Shown here piece after piece: positions 26,132 to 34,566 of a stretch of DNA of 64,000 nt (the stretch's first letter is position 1; every line of letters begins with the position of its first letter). A model generated the notes under the pieces. It saw nothing but the letters and a program-made list of their open reading frames with translations, did no database searches and was not told the DNA's origin. Position numbers and translations under genes: made by a program. Location: the NCBI RefSeq assembly GCF_004101865.1, contig NZ_CP026118.1, forward strand, positions 1,195,001-1,259,000. Reading direction: 5' to 3'. The DNA is from Halobacillus litoralis. Its GTDB lineage: Bacteria; Bacillota; Bacilli; Bacillales; Halobacillaceae.

Positions 26132-27133
26132 TTATTTGAGGAAACTTTTATCAACAAGTCCGGTCAAATCCGGCTTTTCTTTAAGGAACTCAAGTTCGTA
26201 AGAAGAATTTGCGAACTCTTGGAGGTGTTTTTCTTCGATTTCATACGTAAAATCGATACGTTCCCACGCTTGATCAATAACTCCTTTGGAAAGCTCCTGA
26301 TCTGTGATTTCCTTAATTTTATCGATGGCTATTTGTTTTGCTTCTTCAGGATTTTCATTGATGAAATTAGTTGCTTTTTTATGAGCTTCTACAATGCTTT
26401 CGACCATATCAGGGTTGTTCTCAACCAATTCCTGGGAGGTAACAAAAACTGCAGCAGGCAATGTTTCACCATAAGCTACATCTGGTGTATCTACGAGGAC
26501 TTTACCCTTCCCTTGTTCTTCAATAGAGGAAGCCCATGGTTCAGGTACTGTAGCAACATCCACATTTCCCGCTTCAAATAAGCTTGCATACGTAGCAGGT
26601 TTCCCTGTGACATGCTTCATTTCTCCACCAATACGATCGGAAGTCATCCCATACTCTTCATGCATCATCGTTTCAAATTGAACATCATGGGTACATCCGA
26701 CTCGTGGAGAGATAAATGTCTTGCCTGCTAAATCTTCCGGTGAGCTAATGCCTGCTCCTTCTCTCGCCATAATCACAGTCCCACCTGTAGAACCAGCTGC
26801 AACGACATTGATTTTGGCTCCACTGGTAAAGTGGTTCATGGCTGGTCCTGGACCGACAAGCCCCCCTTGAATATCTCCTGTTTCAACTGCCGTCATAAAT
26901 GAAGAACCATCAGGGAAGTACTGGTAATTCACTTTGGTTCCATCAGGAAGGGTTTCTGAATAAAGGTCTTGTTTCTCTGCTACCATTCCGGCAACGTGAT
27001 TGATATTAGGAAAATAACCAATTGTTATTTCGTCTGTATTTTCTCCGTCAGAATTGGCACCTGCATCACTTCCGCATGCCGCTAATACCAAGCTAAGTAA
27101 AGCTAAAGTGACGATTGATAACCACTTTTTCAT
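26132..27133 (-). CDS. ABC importer substrate-binding lipoprotein (SsuA/TauA/NMT1-like)
   Basis: Extracytoplasmic solute-binding lipoprotein for a sulfonate, taurine, nitrate or thiamine-precursor type importer. 333 residues; lipobox LVLAACGSD at about 16-24 with lipid Cys20. NMT1/THI5-like periplasmic fold: EITIGYFPNINHVAGM, then GGLVGPGPAMNHF. An unusual Cys lies in SPRVGCTHDVQFE. ATG follows CGGAG. Last gene of the three-gene operon. The shared upstream motif with the mcc operon favours a sulfur substrate. Confidence 0.85.
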   Translation of the reverse strand: MKKWLSIVTLALLSLVLAACGSDAGANSDGENTDEITIGYFPNINHVAGMVAEKQDLYSETLPDGTKVNYQYFPDGSSFMTAVETGDIQGGLVGPGPAMNHFTSGAKINVVAAGSTGGTVIMAREGAGISSPEDLAGKTFISPRVGCTHDVQFETMMHEEYGMTSDRIGGEMKHVTGKPATYASLFEAGNVDVATVPEPWASSIEEQGKGKVLVDTPDVAYGETLPAAVFVTSQELVENNPDMVESIVEAHKKATNFINENPEEAKQIAIDKIKEITDQELSKGVIDQAWERIDFTYEIEEKHLQEFANSSYELEFLKEKPDLTGLVDKSFLK

Positions 27134-27151
27134 ATTTTCTCATCTCCGTTT

Positions 27152-27910
27152 CTATGTTTTAAGTAAACCCCAGCGCTTCATCACATTTTTCTCAAGCTTG
27201 GAAAAGACGATTTGATCAACAACAGCACCAATGACTCCAATAATAATAATAATGGCAATCACTTGGTCCATTCGTGCATAATCCTGTGCATACCTTAGCG
27301 AGTAGCCTAACCCAGGACCATTACTCAACAGTTCACCGGCCATAAGGGCTCTCCAACTGAAAGCCCAGGCTAAACGAAGTCCTGTCATGAAATAAGGAAT
27401 GCTTGATGGAATCTCTACTCTGAAAAAAAGAGGGATCCCATTCGTCCCCATCGTTCTAGCAGCCCGGATTAGGTGTGGGGGCACACTGTGAATCGCTGTA
27501 CGTACATTAAGGGCCATAACAAATGTCCCCCCTAATACAACAACAAAAACTACCGCGAATTCGGAGAAACCAAAGAGCATAATTGCTAAAGGTACCCATA
27601 CGATACTAGGGATACTTTGTAAAGCGATTAAATACATCCCGGCAGTTTCGTCAGATTGTTTAGATTTCCCGAGTAATACTCCAATCACCGTACCGAACAG
27701 GATGGCAAGCGATAACCCCATAAATAAATGTCGGAAACTTGCGCCTAATGCTTTTATGAAATCTCCATCAGCAAATCCCTCAAAGAGAGCTCCGCCTACT
27801 TTCATTGGAGAAGGAAACACAATATCTTCAAACACCCCTAAAGCAAAGACCAGTTGCCAAATACCAACGACTACGACTAAAAATCCTATCCTTTTAATGG
27901 CTAAATTCAT
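27152..27910 (-). CDS. ABC importer permease (SsuC/TauC-like)
   Basis: Integral membrane permease, 252 residues with six predicted helices and the inner-membrane EAA loop RAARTMGTNGIPLFFRVEIPSS region (about 140-165) that docks the ATPase. BPD_transp_1 family. ATG at 27910 follows AAGGA and overlaps the end of the ATPase gene by 17 bases, so coupling is tight. Substrate is set by the partner binding protein. Confidence 0.88.
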   Translation of the reverse strand: MNLAIKRIGFLVVVVGIWQLVFALGVFEDIVFPSPMKVGGALFEGFADGDFIKALGASFRHLFMGLSLAILFGTVIGVLLGKSKQSDETAGMYLIALQSIPSIVWVPLAIMLFGFSEFAVVFVVVLGGTFVMALNVRTAIHSVPPHLIRAARTMGTNGIPLFFRVEIPSSIPYFMTGLRLAWAFSWRALMAGELLSNGPGLGYSLRYAQDYARMDQVIAIIIIIGVIGAVVDQIVFSKLEKNVMKRWGLLKT

Positions 27911-28682
27911 GACTGAGCTCTTCCTTCAACACTTTATTGATCTCGGTTTCAAGCAAATTCATTACTTTCCTTTCCAGCTCGATGACATCAGGATTTTCTC
28001 TTCTCCTTGGTCGAGGAAGATCAATCTTGAAATCAGCGATCACCTTACCGGGACGAGTTCCCATCACTACTACTCGATCCGATAACTTTATAGCTTCTTG
28101 TATACTATGAGTAACAAATAAGATCGTTTTCTGCGTTTCCTGCCAAATCTTCATCAATTCATCATGTAAGATATGTCTTGTCTGCTCATCCAAAGCTCCA
28201 AAAGGTTCATCCATCAAGAGTATTTTCGGATCCATCGCGAGCGCTCTGGCAATAGCTACCCTCTGCTGCATCCCACCTGATAGTTCATGTGTATAGTTTT
28301 TTTTGAAACGACTTAAATGAACCATTTGTAAAAAACGGTCCACACGTTCTTCGGCTTCTTTTTTAGGCCAACTACTTTTCAGAGGAAAGAGCACATTTTC
28401 CTTAACGTTCAACCAGGGAAATAGCGATGGTTGCTGGAACACCATCCCTCGATCGGGTCCGGCTTTTTTTATCGTTTCCCCTTCCAATACGATGGAACCT
28501 GAAGTGACCTCTTCAAGACCAGCTACCATTGAAAGCAATGTGGATTTCCCGCAACCTGAAGGACCAAGTAAAGAAACGAACTGATTTTCTTCTATACCCA
28601 AGTCAATATCAGAAAAGACTTCGAAGCTTTCTTCTCCCCCTCCATTGAAGGTTTTCCCTACGTTGTTCAACTCTAAAAACAA
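27894..28682 (-). CDS. ABC importer ATPase (SsuB/TauB-like)
   Basis: 262 residues. Walker A GPSGCGKST, Q-loop VFQQPSLFPW, signature LSGGMQQRVA, Walker B ILLMDEPFGALD and H-loop FVTHSIQEA, all intact and typical of the nitrate/sulfonate/taurine group. Start is a TTG (28682) after an unusually G-rich site GGGGGTGGGGGC. First gene of the operon; a palindromic site lies 22 bases upstream. Confidence 0.9.
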   Translation of the reverse strand: MFLELNNVGKTFNGGGEESFEVFSDIDLGIEENQFVSLLGPSGCGKSTLLSMVAGLEEVTSGSIVLEGETIKKAGPDRGMVFQQPSLFPWLNVKENVLFPLKSSWPKKEAEERVDRFLQMVHLSRFKKNYTHELSGGMQQRVAIARALAMDPKILLMDEPFGALDEQTRHILHDELMKIWQETQKTILFVTHSIQEAIKLSDRVVVMGTRPGKVIADFKIDLPRPRRRENPDVIELERKVMNLLETEINKVLKEELSHEFSH

Positions 28683-28703
28683 GCCCCCACCCCCTTAACA
28701 TTA

Positions 28704-28720
28704 TAATTCCTATCGAATTA
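28704..28720 (-). promoter_or_regulatory. TAATTC-N5-GAATTA palindrome upstream of the importer operon
   Basis: TAATTCCTATCGAATTA is a perfect inverted repeat with a 5-base centre. The left part ATAATTCCTATC is identical to the left part of the site upstream of yrrT (34398-34425). By context this may be a CymR-type sulfur operator; this is inference. Confidence 0.5.
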
Positions 28721-28876
28721 CTGTGCTTTATGATTATAGTATTAGATTATACATTTGTTCTGAATAATGTGTCAATGAATACCGCTATTACTTTCGTTAC
28801 TAATTGTTACGTTTCAAACTTGGCCATTTGTGTTAAACAAAATATAAGTCTCACACAAAAGAAAGGTGGTTATCTT

Positions 28877-29236
28877 ATGAAGGAGATTATTTTCATTCAA
28901 ACTGGAACTGGCATTGACGTTCACGGTCAAAATGTTACGAAAGCAAGTGTGCGCGCTGTTGAAAATGCCATTCATTCTAACTCCATGCCAGGGATTCAAC
29001 AGGCTTTACCTGACGAGTCTTTGGATAATATGAAAACCCACGTAAAACTAGCTATACCTTGTGACCATGATGAGTTGAACCATAAGAAAATAAAAGAAGC
29101 TGTCCCTTATGGAGATGTGGATATCAAGCTGGTAGATGGCGGTATGCGTACAACCAGCGGAGTAGTCTTAAATGAAGAAGACGATCATAATGACCAAATG
29201 TATATCGTCAACGCTTCAATCGAAGTCGGTTATTAA
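28877..29236 (+). CDS. Lin0512 family protein, copy 1
   Basis: 119 residues, family of small proteins related to the ring-forming cyanuric-acid-type fold set; function unknown. Motifs: FIQTGTGIDVHGQNVTKAS, a conserved DHDEL and GDVDIKLVDGGMRTTSG. ATG at 28877 follows AAAGGTGG by 7 bases. The gene is followed by a terminator and then by a second copy, about 70% identical by eye. Divergent from the importer operon. Confidence 0.8.
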   Translation: MKEIIFIQTGTGIDVHGQNVTKASVRAVENAIHSNSMPGIQQALPDESLDNMKTHVKLAIPCDHDELNHKKIKEAVPYGDVDIKLVDGGMRTTSGVVLNEEDDHNDQMYIVNASIEVGY

Positions 29237-29238
29237 TC

Positions 29239-29268
29239 AAAAGGTCAGGGAGCAGCTCCCTGACCTTT
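29239..29268 (+). terminator. Terminator between the two Lin0512 genes
   Basis: AAAGGTCAGGGAGC / GCTCCCTGACCTTT form a 14-bp stem with a T-rich end, so the copies may be transcribed separately or by read-through. Confidence 0.8.
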
Positions 29269-29308
29269 ATTGTGTTACGATAATGAAGAAAAGAAAGGTG
29301 GAGTGAAA

Positions 29309-29668
29309 ATGGATCAATTGATGTTCATCCAAACTGGGATGGGGACCGATGTACATGGACAAAACGTAACGAAAGCTTCCGTTCGCGCTATCAAAAATGC
29401 AATACATACGAACTCGATGCCAGGAATCCGTTCAGTCCTTCCAGATCAGTCCCTCGACAACATGAAAATTAATGTGAAGCTCGCCCTTCCGTGTGATCAT
29501 GAGAAATTAGATCATGAAGAAATCCGGGCAGCCATTCCTTATGGAGAAGTCACTATTAATGTGGTGGATGGTGGAATGTTGACGACGAGTGGAATATTAT
29601 TAGAAGAAAAAGAAGATAAGAATGATTTGATGTACATCGTAAATGCGGCAATTGAAGTCGGCTATTAA
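29309..29668 (+). CDS. Lin0512 family protein, copy 2
   Basis: 119 residues, same length as copy 1 and aligning without gaps: FIQTGMGTDVHGQNVTKAS, SMPGIRSVLPDQSLDNMK, MYIVNAAIEVGY. ATG at 29309 follows AAAGGTGG by 7 bases. A tandem duplicate whose differences are spread evenly, so it is not very recent. Function unknown. Confidence 0.8.
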   Translation: MDQLMFIQTGMGTDVHGQNVTKASVRAIKNAIHTNSMPGIRSVLPDQSLDNMKINVKLALPCDHEKLDHEEIRAAIPYGEVTINVVDGGMLTTSGILLEEKEDKNDLMYIVNAAIEVGY

Positions 29669-29678
29669 AAGAGCCTGG

Positions 29679-30163
29679 GACAAAACGATAACTGCCATCG
29701 GAAAAGACCCAACAAATGAGTAGAATGGAACAAATGGAGCGTAGGCAACATACGTAGACTCCCTCCTGCGGGAACAACACGAGCGGAAGCGCCCGGAAGA
29801 TGGCCGTCTCCGCTGAAAGTGAAGTATGTTGAAGCTACTGAAGAACTGCAACTTTCTGAGTTGTGCATCAAAGAAAGGCCGGGCAGGACGATTTTATCGT
29901 TCAACTCGGCTTCTTTACTTCGATGAAACATATATAAATCAAAGAAAATCACTTTTTTCAGATAGGCCTCGTTGATTCCACGATGAGCGTTCGGTGGTGA
30001 CGCCTGCGGGAAAAGCACGAGTCGAAGATCCACTTGGTCAAGTGATCTCCTTGACCAAGTTAGCTGAGGCCGTGCCCGCGGCAAGCATCCACCGACAAGC
30101 GATTCGTGAGAAGCAACAACAAACTTTAACAGTTCCTCTAGGTTGAAAAGTGTTTTTCAGTGG
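29679..30163. repeat. Dispersed non-coding repeat, copy 1 (long form)
   Basis: Four segments here recur in the same order at 44905-45172: ACTGAAGAACTGCAACTT (29837), a hairpin ending AACTCGGCTTCTTT (29877-29920), GTTGATTCCACGA (29971) and a 73-base end (30091-30163) ending TTTTTCAGTGG. This copy has extra material between segments 3 and 4, including a CACTTGGTCAAGTG-type hairpin and TGCGGGAAAAGCACGAG, and begins with GAGCCTGGGACAAAAC. No open frame with a binding site. It fills most of the gap between the second Lin0512 gene and yteA. Confidence 0.8.
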
Positions 30164-30210
30164 CCTCAAGTATGTTGCCGTAGCGGCGTATGCATTTATG
30201 GCTTCATAAA

Positions 30211-30241
30211 GAAAACCCGAACAAATTAGTTCGGGTTTTCT
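30211..30241. terminator. yteA terminator
   Basis: GAAAACCCGAAC / GTTCGGGTTTTC stem, 6-base loop, usable on both strands. Confidence 0.8.
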
Positions 30242-30279
30242 AGTGGACAAATTCTTTCATCCTTTTCGCTTTCATTCAT

Positions 30280-30963
30280 TTATTCACGGTCTTCAGATTC
30301 TTCCGCCTCATCCGCACGATCCATATATTGCTCATAATGCTCGTTACGCTCGAAATTGACATGATCAGAACCTCTATAACCGTGGATATCCGTTGATACG
30401 AATGGCTCAAATGCTTCTGCATATCCAACCCCATCCTGATTATCCATCACAGATGAACCGTCATATGTCATGCTGCTTTGATTGAAGGAAGCTACTTGTT
30501 CATAAGCATTCTGTTCATTGTATGCAGGGTCTTCTGTGTCACGCCCGTAATCATTCTCAAGATCTGAAAGAACTTCTTCTTCAATAGGACGGTCTTCAGA
30601 CACCTCTTGATTCGATGCCATATCTGCAATTGTCCGTGCAGTAGGCACAGCTCTCAAGCGTTCTTCAGAAATAGTTTGACCAGTTTTTTCGCAAACACCG
30701 TAAGTCCCTTGGTTCATTTGTTGTAAAGAATACTCGATATCTGACAGCTCTTCCTTCAAATGTCCTAACAATGCCAGATCTTTTTCTCTTTCATAAAGTT
30801 CAGTCCCTGAATCTGCAGGATGATTATCGTATTGAGAAAGCTCTCCTGAGGACATATCACTTGCAAATCCACGCTCCAGACCAAAGGCATTATTTTCGAT
30901 TAAACGTTGTTCTATTTCATATTTACGTTCTTCCAATTGCTTTTTATAATGTGTGTAATCCAT
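30280..30963 (-). CDS. YteA family sporulation/stress protein with a degenerate DksA-type finger
   Basis: 227 residues. N-terminal coiled-coil (about 1-85) like DksA/TraR, then the finger region YGVCEKTGQTISEERLRAVPTA in which only one of the four usual cysteines remains, so zinc is probably not bound. The C-terminal 100 residues are acidic and low complexity (EAEESEDRE end). YteA proteins of spore formers have the same layout. ATG follows AGGTGG. Function unknown, linked to sporulation in relatives. Confidence 0.8.
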   Translation of the reverse strand: MDYTHYKKQLEERKYEIEQRLIENNAFGLERGFASDMSSGELSQYDNHPADSGTELYEREKDLALLGHLKEELSDIEYSLQQMNQGTYGVCEKTGQTISEERLRAVPTARTIADMASNQEVSEDRPIEEEVLSDLENDYGRDTEDPAYNEQNAYEQVASFNQSSMTYDGSSVMDNQDGVGYAEAFEPFVSTDIHGYRGSDHVNFERNEHYEQYMDRADEAEESEDRE

Positions 30964-31124
30964 TGGTATTCCACCTCTGATTGATTTTCCTTTTTAGTTT
31001 GGACTAACCTTCAGTTGATATACACAAAACCACTTGCAAAGTAAAGGGAAGCAGAAACGATCAAGTCACTTTGTGTTCCACTCAGTTAAATAAATCTAAT
31101 TATGTAGAATTAAACAATGAACCA

Positions 31125-31188
31125 TAAAAAAAGCAGTTCAGATAGGAGAATTTCTTGTCTCCCGAACCTGAACTACTTATAAATTTTT
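31125..31188 (-). terminator. mcc operon terminator
   Basis: AGTTCAG and CTGAACT with an inner GGGAGA/TCTCC arm form a branched hairpin directly after mccB; minus-strand T run follows (TTTTTTTAT). Confidence 0.65.
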
Positions 31189-32325
31189 TTATTTTCTTAA
31201 CGCTTGCAGGAAATCTTCTTTCAAGTCCTCGATATCTTCAAGACCGATTGAAACCCGGACGAGGCCATCTGTGATGCCTAAATCTGCTCGCCGCTCCTTA
31301 GGTATAGAGGCATGAGTCATCATAGCAGGCACTGAAATCAGACTTTCCACTGCGCCCAGGCTTTCAGCTAATGTAAAGTAACGGACGTTGCGGAGAACCT
31401 GGTCTGCTTTTTCTCCACTTCCGACATCGAAACTGATCATACCGCCATTTCCTCGTGCCTGTTTCTGATGGACCTCACTACCTTTGTGCTCTTCAAGGCC
31501 GGGGTAGTAAATATTAGACACCTCTGGGAGACTGGTCAAAAATTCCACAAAATTACGTGTGTTTGCTTCAATTTCTTCCATGCGAATCCCCAAAGTCTTT
31601 ATCCCTCTCATGAGCAGCCAAGAATCTTGTGGGCCTAAAATTCCGCCAGAAGAATTAAGCACAAAATGTACGTCTTCAGCAAGCTGCTCAGAATTGACGA
31701 CAACAAGACCGGCAACAACATCACTATGTCCACCAAGATATTTCGTTGCACTATGCACCACGATATCTGCCCCTAAATCGATTGGATTCTGCCAGTACGG
31801 GGTGCTGAACGTGTTATCCACGACGAAAGTTAAATCGTGTTTCTCAGCAAGTAAAGACACTTCTTTCAAATCCGTGATTTTCAACAATGGATTCGTTGGT
31901 GTTTCAACGAAAATGGCCTTCGTCTTCTCGGTGATTGCTGCTTCAATATTTTTCCTATCACTTGTATCAACAAAACTTGCCTCTAAACCAAAGCGGTTGA
32001 TCACTTTTGAAACAAGCCTGTAAGTCCCGCCATAAACATCGTCGGTGAAGATGACATGATCGCCATGATTGAATGTCATCAAAACAGCAGTGATGGCTGC
32101 CATACCAGAACCGAAAGCAAATCCGCGGTGGCCGCCTTCCAGTTCTTTGATTAACTCTTCCAAAGCGAATCGAGTAGGATTTCCGGTCCGTGAATACTCA
32201 TACCCCCGGTGCTGGCCAACGCCGTCTTGTGCATACGTACTTACTTGATAGATGGGAACACTGACTGCCCCTGTTTTTTCATCACCCGTAATTCCACCAT
32301 GAATCAGCTGTGTTTTTTTCCTCAT
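31189..32325 (-). CDS. mccB: Cystathionine gamma-lyase / homocysteine gamma-lyase
   Basis: PLP enzyme that splits cystathionine to cysteine, 2-oxobutyrate and ammonia, and can act on homocysteine. 378 residues, Cys/Met metabolism fold. Motifs: AFGSGMAA (phosphate loop), VVDNTFSTPY, and the PLP lysine in HSATKYLGGHSD. ATG follows GAGGAG, 4 bases after the mccA stop. As the last gene of yrrT-luxS-mccA-mccB its role is conversion of methionine-derived homocysteine into cysteine. Confidence 0.9.
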   Translation of the reverse strand: MRKKTQLIHGGITGDEKTGAVSVPIYQVSTYAQDGVGQHRGYEYSRTGNPTRFALEELIKELEGGHRGFAFGSGMAAITAVLMTFNHGDHVIFTDDVYGGTYRLVSKVINRFGLEASFVDTSDRKNIEAAITEKTKAIFVETPTNPLLKITDLKEVSLLAEKHDLTFVVDNTFSTPYWQNPIDLGADIVVHSATKYLGGHSDVVAGLVVVNSEQLAEDVHFVLNSSGGILGPQDSWLLMRGIKTLGIRMEEIEANTRNFVEFLTSLPEVSNIYYPGLEEHKGSEVHQKQARGNGGMISFDVGSGEKADQVLRNVRYFTLAESLGAVESLISVPAMMTHASIPKERRADLGITDGLVRVSIGLEDIEDLKEDFLQALRK

Positions 32326-32329
32326 TTCT

Positions 32330-33247
32330 TCACTCCTCGTATATTCCTTGACTTAAATAACGTTCACTACTGTCTGGAAAAATAGTGACAATCCGCGTTC
32401 CTGGTTCCGCTTGTTCCGCTTCTCTTAAAGCCGCTTCAAAAACGGATCCGGATGAACTTGCCACCAGCAACCCTTCATTCATGGCAAGTTCTTTTACACG
32501 CCTGAATGCTGCTTCATCTGAAATCGTGTAAATGGCGTCAAAATATTGGCTGTTCATATAAAACGGGAGGAATTCCATACCAATTCCTTCCGTACGATGC
32601 GGCCCGGCATTCCCGCCATTCAAAATAGAGCCTTCCGGTTCGACGATGACCGTTTTAATGGCTTCATCCTGCTCTTTCAAATAACGAGCGGCCCCCATGA
32701 ACGTCCCTCCCGTCCCAGCGCCTGCAATAAAAATGTCTATGTCGTCATTTAAATCACTGTAAATCTCCGGTCCGAGCGTTTCATAATAAGCATCAGGATT
32801 TGCTTGATTATTGAACTGGGATGGACTGAATGAGTCTTTTATCGTATGACAAAGCTCATCAGCTTTATCAATCGCACCTTTCATCCCTTTTTCCGTCGGC
32901 GTGTTGACGACTTCTGCACCAAGTGCGCGCATCAGGGTTTGTTTTTCCTGACTGAATTTTTCAGGTGTTACGAATATCACACGAAATCCTTTTCCTATCG
33001 CTGCAAGGGCTATTCCAATCCCGGTGTTCCCTGCTGTTGCTTCGATAATGGTCCCACCTGGTTTCAATACTCTTCTCTGCAACGCGTCCTCAATCAGTTT
33101 TAAACCCAGGCGGTCTTTGATACTACCACCTGGGTTCATGAATTCAAGCTTAGCAAAAATTCTAGCTTGATTCGGGATTGCTGAATGAGTGAGTTCGATC
33201 ATAGGTGTTTGACCAATCAATGATTGTATATTCTTCACGTAACTCAT
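32330..33247 (-). CDS. mccA: O-acetylserine-dependent cystathionine beta-synthase
   Basis: PLP enzyme joining homocysteine to O-acetylserine (or serine) to make cystathionine. 305 residues, CysK/CBS fold. PLP lysine in PGGSIKDRLG (about 43), pyridoxal phosphate loop in EATAGNTGIGIALA, GAGTGGTFMG near 175. Differs from cysteine synthase mainly by context: it lies between luxS and mccB, as mccA does in the B. subtilis yrrT operon. CysK itself cannot be excluded by sequence alone. Confidence 0.85.
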   Translation of the reverse strand: MSYVKNIQSLIGQTPMIELTHSAIPNQARIFAKLEFMNPGGSIKDRLGLKLIEDALQRRVLKPGGTIIEATAGNTGIGIALAAIGKGFRVIFVTPEKFSQEKQTLMRALGAEVVNTPTEKGMKGAIDKADELCHTIKDSFSPSQFNNQANPDAYYETLGPEIYSDLNDDIDIFIAGAGTGGTFMGAARYLKEQDEAIKTVIVEPEGSILNGGNAGPHRTEGIGMEFLPFYMNSQYFDAIYTISDEAAFRRVKELAMNEGLLVASSSGSVFEAALREAEQAEPGTRIVTIFPDSSERYLSQGIYEE

Positions 33248-33265
33248 TACATTCTCATCTCCCGT

Positions 33266-33727
33266 TTATTGAAAAACTTCCGTCCATTCGTCACGTTGAT
33301 TCAATAACTCTCTTGCAAGCTCTTTTGCGCCTTCAAGGCTGTGGCTAGCTGCGAAACCACATTGTACTTCATTGCAAGCTGGTACCTCTTCTGCTTCAAG
33401 AACATCTTTCAACGTATTTTCAATGACATTCAACACGTTATCATAACTGTCATCATTTAATACAGCCAAATAAAATCCTGTCTGGCATCCCATTGGGCCG
33501 ATATCGATGATCCGCTCATGATGGTTACGGCTATTTTCCGCCATCAGGTGTTCAAGAGAGTGTAATGCCGGCATGTTCATATGTTCTTGGTTCGGCTGTT
33601 TGATCCGAAGGTCATACTTATAAATTTTATCACCATGATCTCCTTCAGTAACTCCGACAAGACGTACATAGGGGGCTTTCACTTTCGTGTGATCCAGGTT
33701 AAAACTTTCTACATTCATTTTAGGCAT
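33266..33727 (-). CDS. luxS: S-ribosylhomocysteine lyase LuxS
   Basis: Metalloenzyme that cuts S-ribosylhomocysteine to homocysteine and DPD, precursor of autoinducer-2. 153 residues. Metal site HSLEH (56-60) with a later Cys in CNEVQCGF; catalytic Cys in [10 protein letters not shown]; all present. ATG follows AAGGAGA by 9 bases. Lies between yrrT and mccA, where B. subtilis has mtnN. Here it feeds homocysteine directly to MccA. Confidence 0.95.
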   Translation of the reverse strand: MPKMNVESFNLDHTKVKAPYVRLVGVTEGDHGDKIYKYDLRIKQPNQEHMNMPALHSLEHLMAENSRNHHERIIDIGPMGCQTGFYLAVLNDDSYDNVLNVIENTLKDVLEAEEVPACNEVQCGFAASHSLEGAKELARELLNQRDEWTEVFQ

Positions 33728-33731
33728 GTAA

Positions 33732-34373
33732 TCATTCTCCTTTTTTTGCCTGAATGAGCCAGGCGTATTTGTTCAATTTTTCAAAATTCACCTTGAAACC
33801 CTGGTTTATAAACATCTCTTTTAATTCTTCTAGATAGGCATAGTATTCTTCCTGCAAATCTTGAGCTAAATTTAAGAAACCACTCTTTTCAGCGTTTTTA
33901 ACCAGTGATTGTTTGTGATCTTTATTTTCAAAAAGGGTGTCGATGAAGATGACTTGCCCCTCTTTTTCTAAACGTCCATGAAAACTTTTTATTGCAGTCT
34001 CTTTTTCCTCTGTTGTCAGATGATGAAAAGCGAAAGAACTGACAATTGAACGGATCGGGCTTAGCAGATGAGGGTACTCTAAAAAATTCCCATCATATAT
34101 GGCAGCTTCCGGACATTTGACTTTGGCGATCCTCCGCATTTCCGACGAAGGCTCGATACCAAGAACGACTTTGTCTTGGTCGACCATCTTCCGTGTCAGA
34201 TTAGCCGTGCCAACCCCGAATTCCATAACAGGGGATATGGATAGTTTTGCTAAACGATCCAACATTTCATCGTACCCTTCAAATACTTCCCGATATTCAG
34301 GATCTTTGCCAGCTACTGTATCATCATATGAACTCGCCCATTGGTTAAATAGGTCGACGAATTCGATCCCCAT
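33732..34373 (-). CDS. yrrT: SAM-dependent methyltransferase YrrT
   Basis: Class I methyltransferase of about 213 residues, the first gene of the methionine-to-cysteine operon. SAM motif [14 protein letters not shown] (about 50) and downstream acidic [21 protein letters not shown] near 110. The start MGIEFVDLF at 34373 aligns with B. subtilis YrrT; an ATG nine bases further upstream (34382) is too near the binding site. Role in the operon, probably production of S-adenosylhomocysteine, is not proven. Confidence 0.85.
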   Translation of the reverse strand: MGIEFVDLFNQWASSYDDTVAGKDPEYREVFEGYDEMLDRLAKLSISPVMEFGVGTANLTRKMVDQDKVVLGIEPSSEMRRIAKVKCPEAAIYDGNFLEYPHLLSPIRSIVSSFAFHHLTTEEKETAIKSFHGRLEKEGQVIFIDTLFENKDHKQSLVKNAEKSGFLNLAQDLQEEYYAYLEELKEMFINQGFKVNFEKLNKYAWLIQAKKGE

Positions 34374-34397
34374 TAGCTTCATCTCTCCTCATTATTT

Positions 34398-34425
34398 ATA
34401 ATTCCTATCAGCAAACTCGGAATTA
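34398..34425 (-). promoter_or_regulatory. TAATTCC-N13-GGAATTA palindrome upstream of yrrT
   Basis: TAATTCC (34399-34405) and GGAATTA (34419-34425) are perfect inverted halves. The left half and next bases ATAATTCCTATC match the site before the importer operon. In B. subtilis the yrrT operon is repressed by CymR in this region, so this is a candidate CymR operator. Confidence 0.55.
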
Positions 34426-34523
34426 TACATTTATTAATGTATCATATTTAAGAAGATTGCTCAATGGTATAGGCTTTAGACTTATTTTCCAGATGAATTT
34501 TGGATATTTTAACGATTTGGGCA

Positions 34524-34556
34524 TAAAAAAAGCCCGGAGCGAATGAACTCCGAGCT
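34524..34556 (-). terminator. DEAD-box helicase terminator
   Basis: AGCTCGGAG / CTCCGGGCT hairpin on the minus strand, then TTTTTTTAT. Confidence 0.8.
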
Positions 34557-34566
34557 GATATTCAAG

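Noticed and set aside
26034..26141. 35-codon plus-strand frame with a GGAG site
   Set aside because: It overlaps the importer terminator and the binding-protein gene, and the product has no recognisable features.
28683..28876. TPP or other riboswitch upstream of the importer
   Set aside because: No conserved TPP or SAM aptamer motifs were visible in this short region.
29556..30250. Several minus-strand frames over the dispersed repeat
   Set aside because: Frames of 70-139 codons cross the repeat and its hairpins, have no binding sites and odd composition; repeat explains the region.
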